A stretch of 64,000 nt of DNA from JAWMQL01 sp033283165 (GTDB taxonomy: Bacteria > Pseudomonadota > Gammaproteobacteria > Pseudomonadales > Halieaceae), in NCBI GenBank assembly GCA_033283165.1, contig JAWMQL010000001.1:806001-870000 (forward strand). The letters run 5' to 3'. Made by a program: the position numbers and the translations under genes. Position 1 is the first letter of the stretch, and every line of letters begins with the position of its first letter. This document shows, piece by piece, positions 8,672-17,995 of this stretch. A model generated the notes under the pieces. The model was not told the DNA's origin. It did no database searches and was given only the letters and a program-made list of their open reading frames with translations.

Positions 8672-10108
8672 ATGTCTGACAAATTCGATGTAGTAGTAAT
8701 CGGTTCCGGCCCCGCCGGGTACGTGGCCGCCATCAAGGCGGCGCAACTGGGGCTGAACACAGCCTGTGTCGAGCGCTGGATCGACGACAAGGGCAAGGTC
8801 AAGCTGGGGGGGACCTGCCTCAATGTGGGTTGCATTCCCTCCAAGGCCCTGTTGGACTCCAGTCAAAAGTTCGTCGAAGCCAGAGAACACTTCTCGCTGC
8901 ACGGCATCAGCGTGGGCGAGCCCAGTATCGATGTGCCCGCGATGATCGCGCGCAAGGAGCAGATCGTGGGACAGCTGACCGGCGGTATTGCCGGCCTGTT
9001 CAAGCACAACGGCGTCACCCCGATACAGGGCACGGGCCGGGTCCTGGCCGGTGCCAACGTCGAGGTCACCGACCAGGACGGCAAGGTGTCTGTCATCGAG
9101 GCGGGCAACGTGATCATCGCCGCCGGTTCGGTGCCGATCGATATTCCCCCGGCGCCGGTGGATGGCGACCGTATCGTGGATTCAACCGGTGCGCTGGCCT
9201 TTACCGAGGTGCCGGGACGCCTGGGGGTCATCGGCGCCGGCGTCATCGGGTTGGAACTGGGCAGCGTCTGGGCGCGACTGGGTTCCGATGTGGTCATGCT
9301 GGAAGCGCTGGATGATTTCCTGCCCATGATGGACCAGCAGATAGCGAAGGAAGCTGCCAAGATTTTCAAGAAACAGGGCCTGGATATCCGCCTCGGAACC
9401 CGGGTGACCGGCGCCGAGGTCAAGGGTGACCAGGTTGAAGTAAGCTACAGCACCGCCGACGGCGACAAGGTCGAAGTGTTCGACAAGCTGATCGTGGCGG
9501 TCGGGCGCCGGCCTCGTTCGGAAGAATTGCTGGCCTCGGACAGTGGCGTGACCCTGGACGAACGCGGCTTCATCTTCGTCAACGATTTCTGCGCCACCGA
9601 GGCACCGCACGTCTACGCGATCGGCGACGTGGTGCGAGGGCCCATGCTGGCGCACAAGGGTTCGGAAGAGGGCGTTATGGTCGCCGAGCGCATAGCCGGC
9701 AAGGCCGCGCAGATGAATTACGATTGCATCCCCTCAGTGATCTACACCCACCCGGAAGTGGCCGCAGTGGGCAGTACCGAGCAGGAACTCAAAGCGGAAG
9801 GGGTAGAATACAAGACCGGCGTGTTTCCTTTTGCGGCCAGCGGACGCGCCCTGGCTGCCAACGACGCGGACGGTATGGTCAAGATGCTGGCCGACGCCGA
9901 AACCGACCGCATACTCGGGTGCCATATCATCGGTCCTTCCGCGGCGGACCTCGTACAGCAGGTGGTCATCGCGATGGAATTCGGCGCCAGCGCCGAGGAC
10001 CTGGCACTGACCGTATTCGGCCACCCGACCCTGTCGGAGGCGGTACACGAGGCGGCTCTGGCGGTGGATGGTCACGCCATCCATATCGCAAACCGCAAGC
10101 GTCGCTAG
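8672..10108 (+). CDS. lpdA: Dihydrolipoyl dehydrogenase (E3)
   Basis: Reoxidises dihydrolipoamide on SucB and reduces NAD+. The 478-residue flavoprotein starts with the FAD Rossmann motif GSGPAG, has the redox-active pair C49/C54 in GGTCLNVGCIPSK, an NAD-binding GAGVIGLELGSVW block, and the active-site H451/E456 in HPTLSE. Its position directly after sucB marks it as the E3 of the 2-oxoglutarate complex, although it may also serve other 2-oxoacid dehydrogenases. A 148-base gap separates it from sucC. Confidence 0.97.
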   Translation: MSDKFDVVVIGSGPAGYVAAIKAAQLGLNTACVERWIDDKGKVKLGGTCLNVGCIPSKALLDSSQKFVEAREHFSLHGISVGEPSIDVPAMIARKEQIVGQLTGGIAGLFKHNGVTPIQGTGRVLAGANVEVTDQDGKVSVIEAGNVIIAAGSVPIDIPPAPVDGDRIVDSTGALAFTEVPGRLGVIGAGVIGLELGSVWARLGSDVVMLEALDDFLPMMDQQIAKEAAKIFKKQGLDIRLGTRVTGAEVKGDQVEVSYSTADGDKVEVFDKLIVAVGRRPRSEELLASDSGVTLDERGFIFVNDFCATEAPHVYAIGDVVRGPMLAHKGSEEGVMVAERIAGKAAQMNYDCIPSVIYTHPEVAAVGSTEQELKAEGVEYKTGVFPFAASGRALAANDADGMVKMLADAETDRILGCHIIGPSAADLVQQVVIAMEFGASAEDLALTVFGHPTLSEAVHEAALAVDGHAIHIANRKRR

Positions 10109-10256
10109 TACAATCGGCGGCGGTTACAATTTGCCCTGATGCGAAAAATAACGCAAAATTCCCGGCGCTTTTGGGCAGCCAGGCGGCAACATATGTGCGC
10201 GCTGCACACATTGGCCGTGTCAAGCTCACTCAAACGAGAACGAAACAGGACGAAGC

Positions 10257-11426
10257 ATGAACCTTCATGAGTATCAGGGCAAAAAACTGTTTGCCGACTA
10301 CGGCCTGCCGGTATCCCAGGGATACGCGGTAGATACCCCACAGGAGGCCGCCGAGGCCGCCGATATGATCGGCGGACACAAATGGGTGGTCAAGGCCCAG
10401 GTGCATGCCGGCGGTCGCGGCAAGGCAGGCGGCGTCAAGCTTGCTGACAGCAAAGACGAGATCCGGGCGTTCGCGGCACAGTGGCTGGGTCGTAACCTGG
10501 TCACCTACCAGACCGACGAAAAAGGCCAGCCGGTCAGCAAGATCCTGGTGGAAGCCTGCACTGATATTGCCGACGAGCTCTACCTCGGTGCGGTGGTGGA
10601 CAGGTCATCTCGCCGGATCGTGTTCATGGCGTCCACCGAGGGCGGCGTGGAAATCGAGAAAGTCGCCGAGGAAACCCCGGAGAAAATTCTTCGCGCCACC
10701 ATTGATCCGCTGGTTGGCCCGCAGCCCTACCAGGGCAGGCAGCTGGCCTTCGACCTGGGCCTCGAAGGCGACCAGATCAAGCAGTTCGTGAAGATCTTCA
10801 TGGGCCTGGCACAGATGTTCATCGACAAGGACCTGGCGCTCATCGAAGTCAATCCGCTGGTCATCACCGACACGGGTAACCTGCATTGCCTTGACGCCAA
10901 GATCGGCGTCGACGGCAACGCCCTGTACCGCCAGAACGAACTGCGCGAAATGCACGACCCGAGCCAGGAAGACGCACGTGAATCGCATGCCGCCCAGTGG
11001 GAACTCAACTACGTGGCACTGGATGGCAATATCGGCTGCATGGTAAACGGCGCGGGACTGGCGATGGGAACGATGGACATCGTGGCCCTGCACGGCGGAT
11101 TTCCGGCCAACTTCCTCGACGTGGGCGGCGGCGCTACCAAGGAGCGGGTATCCGAGGCCTTCAAGATCATCCTGTCCGACGACAACGTGAAAGCGGTCCT
11201 GATTAATATCTTCGGCGGTATCGTCCGCTGTGACCTGATCGCCGAGGGCGTGATCGGTGCCGTGGAGGAAGTCGGGGTGGAAGTCCCCGTGGTGGTGCGC
11301 CTGGAGGGCAACAACGCCGAACTGGGCAAGAAAGTCCTGGCTGAAAGCGGCCTGAACATCATCGCTGCCGAGAGTCTGACCGACGCTGCTCAGCAGGCAG
11401 TCAAAGCAGCTGGAGGTGCGGCGTAA
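10257..11426 (+). CDS. sucC: Succinyl-CoA synthetase beta subunit
   Basis: ATP-grasp subunit of the ligase that makes ATP or GTP from succinyl-CoA. The 389 residues begin MNLHEYQGKKLFADYGLPV, the standard opening. AQVHAGGRGKAGGVK (nucleotide-binding) and NIFGGIVRCDLIAEG (CoA/phosphate region near the C-terminus) are present. The stop overlaps the sucD start by one base in TAATG, so the two subunits are translationally coupled. Confidence 0.98.
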   Translation: MNLHEYQGKKLFADYGLPVSQGYAVDTPQEAAEAADMIGGHKWVVKAQVHAGGRGKAGGVKLADSKDEIRAFAAQWLGRNLVTYQTDEKGQPVSKILVEACTDIADELYLGAVVDRSSRRIVFMASTEGGVEIEKVAEETPEKILRATIDPLVGPQPYQGRQLAFDLGLEGDQIKQFVKIFMGLAQMFIDKDLALIEVNPLVITDTGNLHCLDAKIGVDGNALYRQNELREMHDPSQEDARESHAAQWELNYVALDGNIGCMVNGAGLAMGTMDIVALHGGFPANFLDVGGGATKERVSEAFKIILSDDNVKAVLINIFGGIVRCDLIAEGVIGAVEEVGVEVPVVVRLEGNNAELGKKVLAESGLNIIAAESLTDAAQQAVKAAGGAA

Positions 11427-12298
11427 TGAGTATCCTGATAAACAAGAACACCAAAGTTATCTGCCAGGGCTTTACTGGCTCGCAGGGCACCTTCCACTCC
11501 GAGCAGGCGATTGAGTACGGCACCAAAATGGTCGGCGGTGTGACCCCGGGCAAGGGTGGCCAGGAACACCTCGGACTGCCGGTATTCAATACGGTTGCCG
11601 AAGCCGTTGCGGCCACCGGGGCGGAAGCATCGGTCATTTACGTGCCCGCACCCTTTTGCAAGGACTCTATCCTGGAAGCCGCCAATGGCGGTATCAAGCT
11701 GATTGTTTGCATCACCGAGGGCATCCCGACCCTGGATATGCTGCAGGCGAAGGTCAAGTGCGACGAACTGGGCGTGAAAGTGATCGGGCCGAACTGCCCC
11801 GGCGTCATCACCCCGGGAGAGTGCAAAATCGGTATCATGCCGGCCGATATTCACCTGCCCGGAAAGGTGGGCATCGTGTCCCGTTCCGGAACCCTGACCT
11901 ACGAAGCGGTGAAGCAGACCACGGATGCAGGCTACGGCCAGTCCACCTGTGTCGGCATCGGCGGCGACCCGATTCCCGGCTCCAACTTCATCGATATCCT
12001 GGCCATGTTCCAGGACGATCCGGCCACCGAGGCCATCGTGATGATCGGTGAGATCGGCGGCACCGCCGAGGAAGAGGCAGCGGCCTTCATCAAGGCCAAT
12101 GTCACCAAGCCGGTGGTGTCCTATATCGCCGGTGTGACCGCCCCCAAGGGTAAGCGCATGGGCCATGCCGGCGCCATTATCTCCGGTGGCAAGGGCACGG
12201 CGGACGAGAAGTTTGCCGCCCTCGAAGACGCCGGTGTAAAGACCGTCCGGTCCCTGGCGGATATCGGGTCCGCCCTGGCCGAGATTACCGGCTGGTAA
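11426..12298 (+). CDS. sucD: Succinyl-CoA synthetase alpha subunit
   Basis: Binds CoA and carries the phosphohistidine intermediate. The 290 residues include FTGSQGTFHSEQAI (CoA site), GPNCPGVITPGECKIGIMP, and the catalytic H247 in KGKRMGHAGAI, equivalent to H246 in E. coli. It ends the TCA cluster 18 bases before an intrinsic terminator. Confidence 0.98.
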   Translation: MSILINKNTKVICQGFTGSQGTFHSEQAIEYGTKMVGGVTPGKGGQEHLGLPVFNTVAEAVAATGAEASVIYVPAPFCKDSILEAANGGIKLIVCITEGIPTLDMLQAKVKCDELGVKVIGPNCPGVITPGECKIGIMPADIHLPGKVGIVSRSGTLTYEAVKQTTDAGYGQSTCVGIGGDPIPGSNFIDILAMFQDDPATEAIVMIGEIGGTAEEEAAAFIKANVTKPVVSYIAGVTAPKGKRMGHAGAIISGGKGTADEKFAALEDAGVKTVRSLADIGSALAEITGW

Positions 12299-12316
12299 TC
12301 GCCGCGCTGACTCCCT

Positions 12317-12346
12317 CAAGGCCCGCTATTGCGGGCCTTTTTGTTT
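12317..12346 (+). terminator. Rho-independent terminator after sucD
   Basis: AAGGCCCGC-TATT-GCGGGCCTT forms a strong GC-rich stem with a 4-base loop, followed by TTTGTTT. It lies directly after sucD and closes the sdh/suc block. The opposite-strand gene ends at 12427, so the element may also limit transcription from that side. Confidence 0.9.
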
Positions 12347-12426
12347 CTGGCTGCGTGACAATCGAGTAGCGGCCGTTGCGAATCGCCGCGCACGGCGCGG
12401 ATAGCGCCGTGCGCTGCATTATGTTG

Positions 12427-13944
12427 TTACTGCTCAAGCAGGTCCCACTGCAGGCCGGCAGCCGCTTTGATGCGGCGCCCATCGTCCGGCAGGATGAAGC
12501 CGGCCTCGACCGCGGCATCGGTGGCCTCGGCCACGGCGGCGCGGTAACCGGCCCGGTCGACGTACAGGCTGGCCATGGTGGCGGCGTCAAACAACCGGGT
12601 GGTACCGAACAGCCCGCAGAAGGAGGTGCCGGTCTGGCCTTCGCCAGACAGGGTGGCGGCGGGTGCCTCCAGGTAGGGTGTGCGGACACCGCCCAGGGCA
12701 TTGCCGTATTCGTCCCGCAGGATGGCGCCGCCATCGTCGCTGAGGGCGATGCGCTCGGCCTGCGGCGGGGCAGTACCCCGCCGGACCCAGTTTTCCAGCG
12801 CGCGCATGGCGGCATTGAGGGTCCACACCATGTGACCCGAATTGATCGGCTGCGCGCATTGCAGCAGGCCGCCCTCAATGCTGTCCTGTTCCACCACCAC
12901 GGCGAATGCGGGATCGACCCCGGTATCGTCCCGGCCGGTGGTGGAGGAGTAGAGGTCGGCGTGGGCGGTGCCGGCGACCTCCCAGAGGCGGAACAGGTCG
13001 CCATCCGGTTGGCGACTTCCAGCGTAGCCCAGCAGGAGCAGGTCTGACTCCGTCTGGTAGGTGAGCACAGGGACATCCAGGTCCTCCCGGATGGTGACGG
13101 CGCTGGATGCTGTCTCCATCACCTGTGGCGCCTGGGCCAGGGCCGCCGCGCCGCCGAGCCGGCTGTAGACCAGGTAGCCGTCGTAGGGGCGATAGAGTGG
13201 GTGGACCGCGTTGATGTAGGTGACCAGCCGGTGGGCGGACTGCGACTCGCCGACGGCAAACAGGCGTTCAGCCCGCAGGCCATCGAGGATACCCTCGTTG
13301 GCGCTATCCCTCACGGCCCGGGCCACCTGGCTGAACAGGTCGTAGCTGAAACTGTCTCCCGGGTGCAGCAGGTCGCCATAACGGCCCGGATTGGCGGCCT
13401 TGAGGTGGAATGGCAGCAGGGCGCTCTCCGATCCCTCGATGCCCACAAATTGCGCAGAAACGAAGACCCAGGCATGCCCCCGGCGCAGAGCCTCGGTATG
13501 TGCGCTGTACCAGACTGCTGCGGATTCGAAGCCCGCCGACACATTCAGCCACTCGACAATTACCGTGCCGCTGAATTCCGCCGCGTCGATGGGGCGGTAG
13601 ACCACGACCCGGGTGCGGTAGTCGGCCTGCTCACCGGGCTCCACATCCCAGTGGCCGTCGCGGCCCAACTCGTTCAGGGCGCTGAAGGCACTGGCGCTGC
13701 CCTCGAGAAAATACTCGCGTTGCCGGTAACCCACCTCCGACAGGGGGAAATTGGTGCCCAGCAGGGTAATGTGCTCCGCATCGGGGGCGGCTTCGACCCG
13801 GGGCGGGCTGATCTCCAGTGCGGTCGGAACGGGTTCGGGCTGCCGGGCCGGTCTGCGATCACTGTCGTCGCCACAGCCTCCCAGCAGCACGCCTGACAGG
13901 GCCAGTAAGGTGGTCAGTAGTGTGATCGACAGTGAGCTGTTCAC
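12427..13944 (-). CDS. Lipoprotein of the alpha/beta-hydrolase-domain family
   Basis: Predicted exported lipoprotein of 505 residues from the GTG at 13944. That start is preferred because GGGGGA sits five bases upstream and the protein then begins MNSSLSITLLTTLL with a lipobox LLGGC near residue 23, whereas the longer frame would bury the signal peptide. A nucleophile-elbow-like VGESQSAHR sits in the middle, with later histidines in GTAHADLY and NSGHMVW, which suggests an alpha/beta hydrolase (Abhydrolase_10-like, from memory). Substrate unknown. It stands alone and is divergent from htpG. Confidence 0.7.
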   Translation of the reverse strand: MNSSLSITLLTTLLALSGVLLGGCGDDSDRRPARQPEPVPTALEISPPRVEAAPDAEHITLLGTNFPLSEVGYRQREYFLEGSASAFSALNELGRDGHWDVEPGEQADYRTRVVVYRPIDAAEFSGTVIVEWLNVSAGFESAAVWYSAHTEALRRGHAWVFVSAQFVGIEGSESALLPFHLKAANPGRYGDLLHPGDSFSYDLFSQVARAVRDSANEGILDGLRAERLFAVGESQSAHRLVTYINAVHPLYRPYDGYLVYSRLGGAAALAQAPQVMETASSAVTIREDLDVPVLTYQTESDLLLLGYAGSRQPDGDLFRLWEVAGTAHADLYSSTTGRDDTGVDPAFAVVVEQDSIEGGLLQCAQPINSGHMVWTLNAAMRALENWVRRGTAPPQAERIALSDDGGAILRDEYGNALGGVRTPYLEAPAATLSGEGQTGTSFCGLFGTTRLFDAATMASLYVDRAGYRAAVAEATDAAVEAGFILPDDGRRIKAAAGLQWDLLEQ

Positions 13945-13989
13945 GTTGTTCCCCCGCAAATTTACCCTTGAAATATGGCACGACAGGGA

Positions 13990-14016
13990 CTTGAAAATCC
14001 AAGCATAAGTCCCCAT
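13990..14016 (+). promoter_or_regulatory. Sigma-32 heat-shock promoter of htpG
   Basis: CTTGAAA (13990-13996) and CCCCAT (14011-14016) are separated by 14 bases, which matches the classical RpoH consensus almost exactly. Transcription would start near 14022, about 45 bases before the htpG ATG. The match of heat-shock promoter and chaperone gene makes the call reliable. Confidence 0.85.
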
Positions 14017-14067
14017 GCATTAACCTCCGACCAAACCCTTGAACCAGACCGCGTAAATGAGGGCCCC

Positions 14068-15987
14068 ATGACCGCTGATGTAAAGAAAGAAACCCTGGGT
14101 TTTCAAACCGAGGCCAAGCAACTCCTGCACCTGATGATCCACTCCCTGTACAGTAACAAGGAGATTTTCCTGCGGGAACTCATATCCAACGCCTCCGACG
14201 CCATCGATAAGCTGCGCTTTGCGGCCCTGTCCGACGAGAGCCTGTTGGCGGGCGACGGTGACTACCGGGTCAATGTAGACGTGGATAAGGACGCCGGCAC
14301 CATCACCATCAGTGACAACGGTATCGGCATGAACCGGGAGGAGGCGATCGAACACCTGGGCACCATTGCCAGGTCCGGCACCGCGGCCTTCCTGGAAAGC
14401 CTGACCGGTGACCAGCAGAAGGACTCGCAGTTGATCGGCCAGTTCGGGGTTGGCTTTTACTCCGCATTTATTGTCGCCGACCGGGTCGAGGTGCACACCC
14501 GCAAGGCCGGCGACCCGGAAGATGCCGGGGTGCTGTGGGCATCTGCCGGCGAGTCGGACTTTTCCGTAGAACCCCGCGACAAGGCCGAGCGGGGCACCAC
14601 GATCACCCTGTTCCTGAAGGACGAATGCAAGGAGTTCGCCGACGACTGGCGTGTGCGCAGCGTGATCAAGAAGTACTCGGATCATATCTCGGTACCGGTC
14701 ATGATGCTCAAGCCGGCTGCTCCCGCTGCCGGGGACGAGGAGGAAGCGGAGGAACGCGCCGCACCCGAGTACGAGGCCATCAACGAGGCGACCGCGCTCT
14801 GGACCCGCTCCCGCACCGAGATCAGCGACGAGGAGTACCGGGAATTCTACAAGCACGTCTCGCACGACTTCGCCGATCCCCTGACCTGGTCTCACAACAA
14901 GGTCGAGGGCAAGCTGGAATATACCAGCCTGTTGTATATCCCGAGCAAGGCTCCGTTCGACCTGTGGAACCGGGACATGGCGCGGGGCTTGAAACTGTAC
15001 GTGCAGCGCACCTTTATCATGGACGAGGCGGAGCAATTCCTGCCGCTGTACCTGCGTTTCGTGAAAGGGGTGATCGACTCCAACGACTTGCCGCTGAACG
15101 TATCCCGCGAACTGTTGCAGCAGGACAGCGCGGTGGACTCCATGCGCAGTGCGCTGACCAAGCGGGTGCTGGATATGCTGGGCAAACTCGCCAAGAGCGA
15201 TGACTATGCCGGTTTCTGGCAGGAGTTTGGCCCGGTTCTGAAAGAAGGACCCGCGGAGGATTTCGGCAACAAGGAAAAGATTGCGAAACTGCTGCGTTTC
15301 GCCACGACCCACACCGACAAGGAAACCCAGGACCAATCACTGGAAGATTACCTGTCCCGCATGAAAGAAGGGCAGGACAAGATTTACTACGTGGTGGCGG
15401 AGAACTTCAACACCGCCAAAAACAGTCCCCACCTGGAGGTCTTCCGCAAGAAGGGTATCGAGGTGCTGCTGTTGTCCGACCGGGTCGACGACTGGCTGAT
15501 GAACCATCTGCAGGAGTTCGAGGGCAAGACCTTCCAGGACGTGGCCCGCGGTGCCCTGGACCTGGCAAAGGATTCAGAGGAAGACCAGGCCGAGCAGGAG
15601 CAACTGGAAAAAGACAGCGAGGGCCTGGTGGCAAGGCTCAAGTCAGCCCTGGGCGACCGCGTACAGGAAGTTCGGCCGACCGTGCGACTGACGGAATCCG
15701 CCGCCTGTCTGGTAGTGGGCGAGCACGATATCGGCGCCCAGATGCGCCGTATCCTGGAACAGGCCGGGCAACCGGTGCCGGACAGCAAGCCGATCCTGGA
15801 GATCAATCCGGGCCACCCACTGCTCAGGTTGCTCGATTCCGAACAGGACGAGGAGCGTTTTGCCGACATGGCCAGCCTGGTATTCGAACAGGCCAGCCTC
15901 GCGGAGGGCGGCCAGCTGGAAGACCCCGCCGCCTTCGTGGCACGCATGAACCGCCTGCTCTTGCAGCTCGGCGCGAACCAGGCCTGA
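14068..15987 (+). CDS. htpG: Molecular chaperone HtpG (Hsp90)
   Basis: ATP-dependent cytosolic chaperone. From the ATG at 14068 it is 639 residues. The GHKL ATPase motifs are ELISNASDAIDKLR, DNGIGMNREEAIEHLGTIA and GQFGVGFYSAFIVAD. The middle domain contains the catalytic-loop region DLPLNVSRELLQQ, and the C-terminal dimerisation domain is complete. The longer frame from 13975 is rejected because it would start upstream of the sigma-32 promoter. Confidence 0.98.
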   Translation: MTADVKKETLGFQTEAKQLLHLMIHSLYSNKEIFLRELISNASDAIDKLRFAALSDESLLAGDGDYRVNVDVDKDAGTITISDNGIGMNREEAIEHLGTIARSGTAAFLESLTGDQQKDSQLIGQFGVGFYSAFIVADRVEVHTRKAGDPEDAGVLWASAGESDFSVEPRDKAERGTTITLFLKDECKEFADDWRVRSVIKKYSDHISVPVMMLKPAAPAAGDEEEAEERAAPEYEAINEATALWTRSRTEISDEEYREFYKHVSHDFADPLTWSHNKVEGKLEYTSLLYIPSKAPFDLWNRDMARGLKLYVQRTFIMDEAEQFLPLYLRFVKGVIDSNDLPLNVSRELLQQDSAVDSMRSALTKRVLDMLGKLAKSDDYAGFWQEFGPVLKEGPAEDFGNKEKIAKLLRFATTHTDKETQDQSLEDYLSRMKEGQDKIYYVVAENFNTAKNSPHLEVFRKKGIEVLLLSDRVDDWLMNHLQEFEGKTFQDVARGALDLAKDSEEDQAEQEQLEKDSEGLVARLKSALGDRVQEVRPTVRLTESAACLVVGEHDIGAQMRRILEQAGQPVPDSKPILEINPGHPLLRLLDSEQDEERFADMASLVFEQASLAEGGQLEDPAAFVARMNRLLLQLGANQA

Positions 15988-16044
15988 TCCCGGCTGCACA
16001 GTGCTATCATCTGGGCGGGCAACTCGATCGACGGGAGCACCGCG

Positions 16045-16548
16045 ATGATAGTGACTGTCTGGCGCCACGGTCAGGCCATGCAGGCCGTGAGCGACGAAAT
16101 GCGGGAACTCAGCGGGCAGGGGGCTGACGATATCAGCTACGGCGCCCATTGCCTGCGCCATCACCTGGTTGAGCGCGCACTGCCCGATCCCGACCAGATT
16201 CTCTACAGTCGCTGGCGGCGCACCACCCAGACGGCGGAGATCATCTCCGCCGCCTTCTCCCACACCCCCAGCGTGGAAGAAACAGCGCTTATCCCCGGGG
16301 CGACAGTGCATGATGTCGACGAAACCCTCAATGGGCACTTCTCCCGGCCGGCACCCCCCGGCCACCTGATCCTGGTATCCCACCAGCCGCTCGTGTCCCG
16401 CCTGGTAGACCACTACACAGGCGAGCCCGACTATGCGCCAGGACTGCCCCCGGGCGGCCTGGTGGTACTGGATATGGACCAGGCAGGGCGGGGAAGCGCC
16501 AGGCTGCTGTTCTGGGCCCTGCCGCCGGAATACGAGGCCTGCCTTTGA
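16045..16548 (+). CDS. sixA: Phosphohistidine phosphatase SixA-like (histidine phosphatase superfamily)
   Basis: Short phosphoglycerate-mutase-fold phosphatase, 167 residues, with the catalytic RHG motif at residues 7-9 (VTVWRHGQA), SRWRRTTQTAEI, and a second histidine in VSHQPLVSRLV. SixA removes phosphate from histidines of the phosphorelay protein ArcB or of PTS-Ntr proteins; the target here cannot be told. Its stop overlaps the following TTG start by four bases, so it is coupled to the hydrolase behind it. Confidence 0.8.
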   Translation: MIVTVWRHGQAMQAVSDEMRELSGQGADDISYGAHCLRHHLVERALPDPDQILYSRWRRTTQTAEIISAAFSHTPSVEETALIPGATVHDVDETLNGHFSRPAPPGHLILVSHQPLVSRLVDHYTGEPDYAPGLPPGGLVVLDMDQAGRGSARLLFWALPPEYEACL

Positions 16549-17408
16549 ACCAACCGCAGGGCAGGGAACTGAGCTGGCAGGTACACGGACTGACTATTGC
16601 CGGGCGGGCGTGGGGCGACCCCGGGGCCCGGCCCCTGCTGGCCCTGCACGGCTGGCTCGATAACGCGGACAGTTTCTCCAGGCTGGGACCGGCACTGGAC
16701 AACCGCCATGTCGTGGCACTGGATCTCACGGGTCACGGCCGCAGCAGCCACCGCTCAGAGGACGCCACCTACCAGATCTGGGACGACCTGCCGGAAATCA
16801 TCGGTGTACTGGACCAGCTCGGCTGGCAGCAATTCGATCTGATGGGGCATTCCCGCGGAGCGTTCATTGCCAGCCTGTTGGCCGGTGCCTGCCCGGAGCG
16901 GGTCCGGCGACTGGTCCTGCTGGACGGTGTTGCCCCGGCGGTGACGCCTGACGCGAAATTCAGCCGCCAGCTGCGCCGTTTCCTCGAGGATAAACAACGG
17001 CTGTTATCCCGCGATCCACGTGTTCTGGCGTCCCGGGAAGAGGCCGCAGCCCTGCGGGCGCAACGCAGCGGCCTGGATCAGGCGGCAGCGCGCATTATCT
17101 GCGACCGCAATCTCAAACCGGTGCCTGGCGGCTTCTGTTGGACCACCGACCCTCGCCTGGGAGGCGCCTCGGCAGTCAGGTTGAATGAAGGACAGCGCGA
17201 CACCGTCTGGCAAGCGCTCACCATGCCGACCTTGCTGGTGCTGGCGGAACAGGGGGTATCACACCACCAGGAGCGGCTGCAACAGGCGGCGACACTGATA
17301 CCGGACCTGCGCGTCGACACCTTTCCAGGCGGTCATCATTTCCTTATCGAGGGTGATGCGGTGGATCTGGCTGGCCGTATCGAGCAATTTTTGCAAGAAT
17401 CGGCCTGA
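16545..17408 (+). CDS. Alpha/beta-fold hydrolase
   Basis: Cytosolic alpha/beta hydrolase of 287 residues. LLALHGWLDNADSF is the oxyanion-hole region, DLTGHGRSSHR precedes the nucleophile elbow GHSRGA (serine near residue 103), and a C-terminal GGHHFLIEGD supplies the catalytic histidine. The TTG at 16545 is used because the conserved HGW block lies close to the N-terminus and no ATG precedes it. It overlaps sixA and the following gene by four bases and one base. Substrate not predictable; esterases and C-C bond hydrolases share this pattern. Confidence 0.75.
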   Translation: MNQPQGRELSWQVHGLTIAGRAWGDPGARPLLALHGWLDNADSFSRLGPALDNRHVVALDLTGHGRSSHRSEDATYQIWDDLPEIIGVLDQLGWQQFDLMGHSRGAFIASLLAGACPERVRRLVLLDGVAPAVTPDAKFSRQLRRFLEDKQRLLSRDPRVLASREEAAALRAQRSGLDQAAARIICDRNLKPVPGGFCWTTDPRLGGASAVRLNEGQRDTVWQALTMPTLLVLAEQGVSHHQERLQQAATLIPDLRVDTFPGGHHFLIEGDAVDLAGRIEQFLQESA

Positions 17409-17995
17409 TGAAGCCTCATCGCGTAAAGTCATTCGCCTGGTTGAGCGGCCTGTTGGTCGCGCCACTGTTACTGACCATCCACTCCCTGAAGGCGGAAGGC
17501 CCGTCGCCCGCTGAACTGCTGCGACAACTGGACGACTATCCCCACGCCCGCCAGGTCGCGTTTTCCGAGGGCAAGGTGCGCGATTATGAACTCGGTCTGG
17601 GCGCGATGCAGAAAATCAGGGGCAGCTGGCGCTTCAAGCATGGCGAGCGATTCAGCGGCGACCTGCTGCGCTACACCTGGCAACTGGTCGATGGCTACAC
17701 CTCGGAAGAGGTTCTGGCCGAACTGGAGCGCAAGCTGGTCGAGGGCGGTGGCGCCGAACTGCTGTTCAGCTGCGAGAGCCGCGCCTGCGGTCACGGCGCC
17801 CAGTGGGCGAACCGGGTATTCGGCCAGCGGGTGTTATACGGACGCGATGAATTACAGCGCTACCGGGCCTACCGGGTGACGGCGGAGGGGGAGTACCGAC
17901 TTGCCCTGTACGCCTCGGCGCGGACGGCGGATAGACAGTACCTGCACGCCGATCTGTTGCGGATAGTCCCCTCGCCCGGAGAAACCGCGCCCTAG
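17408..17995 (+). CDS. Exported DUF4892-like protein
   Basis: 195 residues with a signal peptide (SFAWLSGLLVAPLLLTIHSLKA) and a mature part beginning EGPSPAELLRQLDDYPHARQV. It carries LLFSCESRACGHGAQWAN, a two-cysteine segment that could form a disulfide in the periplasm. This pattern resembles the DUF4892 family of pseudomonads (from memory; role unknown). It starts on the stop of the upstream hydrolase (TGATG) and its stop codon shares the CTAG tetramer with the convergent folE stop. Confidence 0.6.
   Translation: MKPHRVKSFAWLSGLLVAPLLLTIHSLKAEGPSPAELLRQLDDYPHARQVAFSEGKVRDYELGLGAMQKIRGSWRFKHGERFSGDLLRYTWQLVDGYTSEEVLAELERKLVEGGGAELLFSCESRACGHGAQWANRVFGQRVLYGRDELQRYRAYRVTAEGEYRLALYASARTADRQYLHADLLRIVPSPGETAP

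Noticed and set aside
13975..14067. Upstream extension of htpG to an ATG at 13975
   Set aside because: That start would precede the sigma-32 promoter and is not part of the conserved protein.
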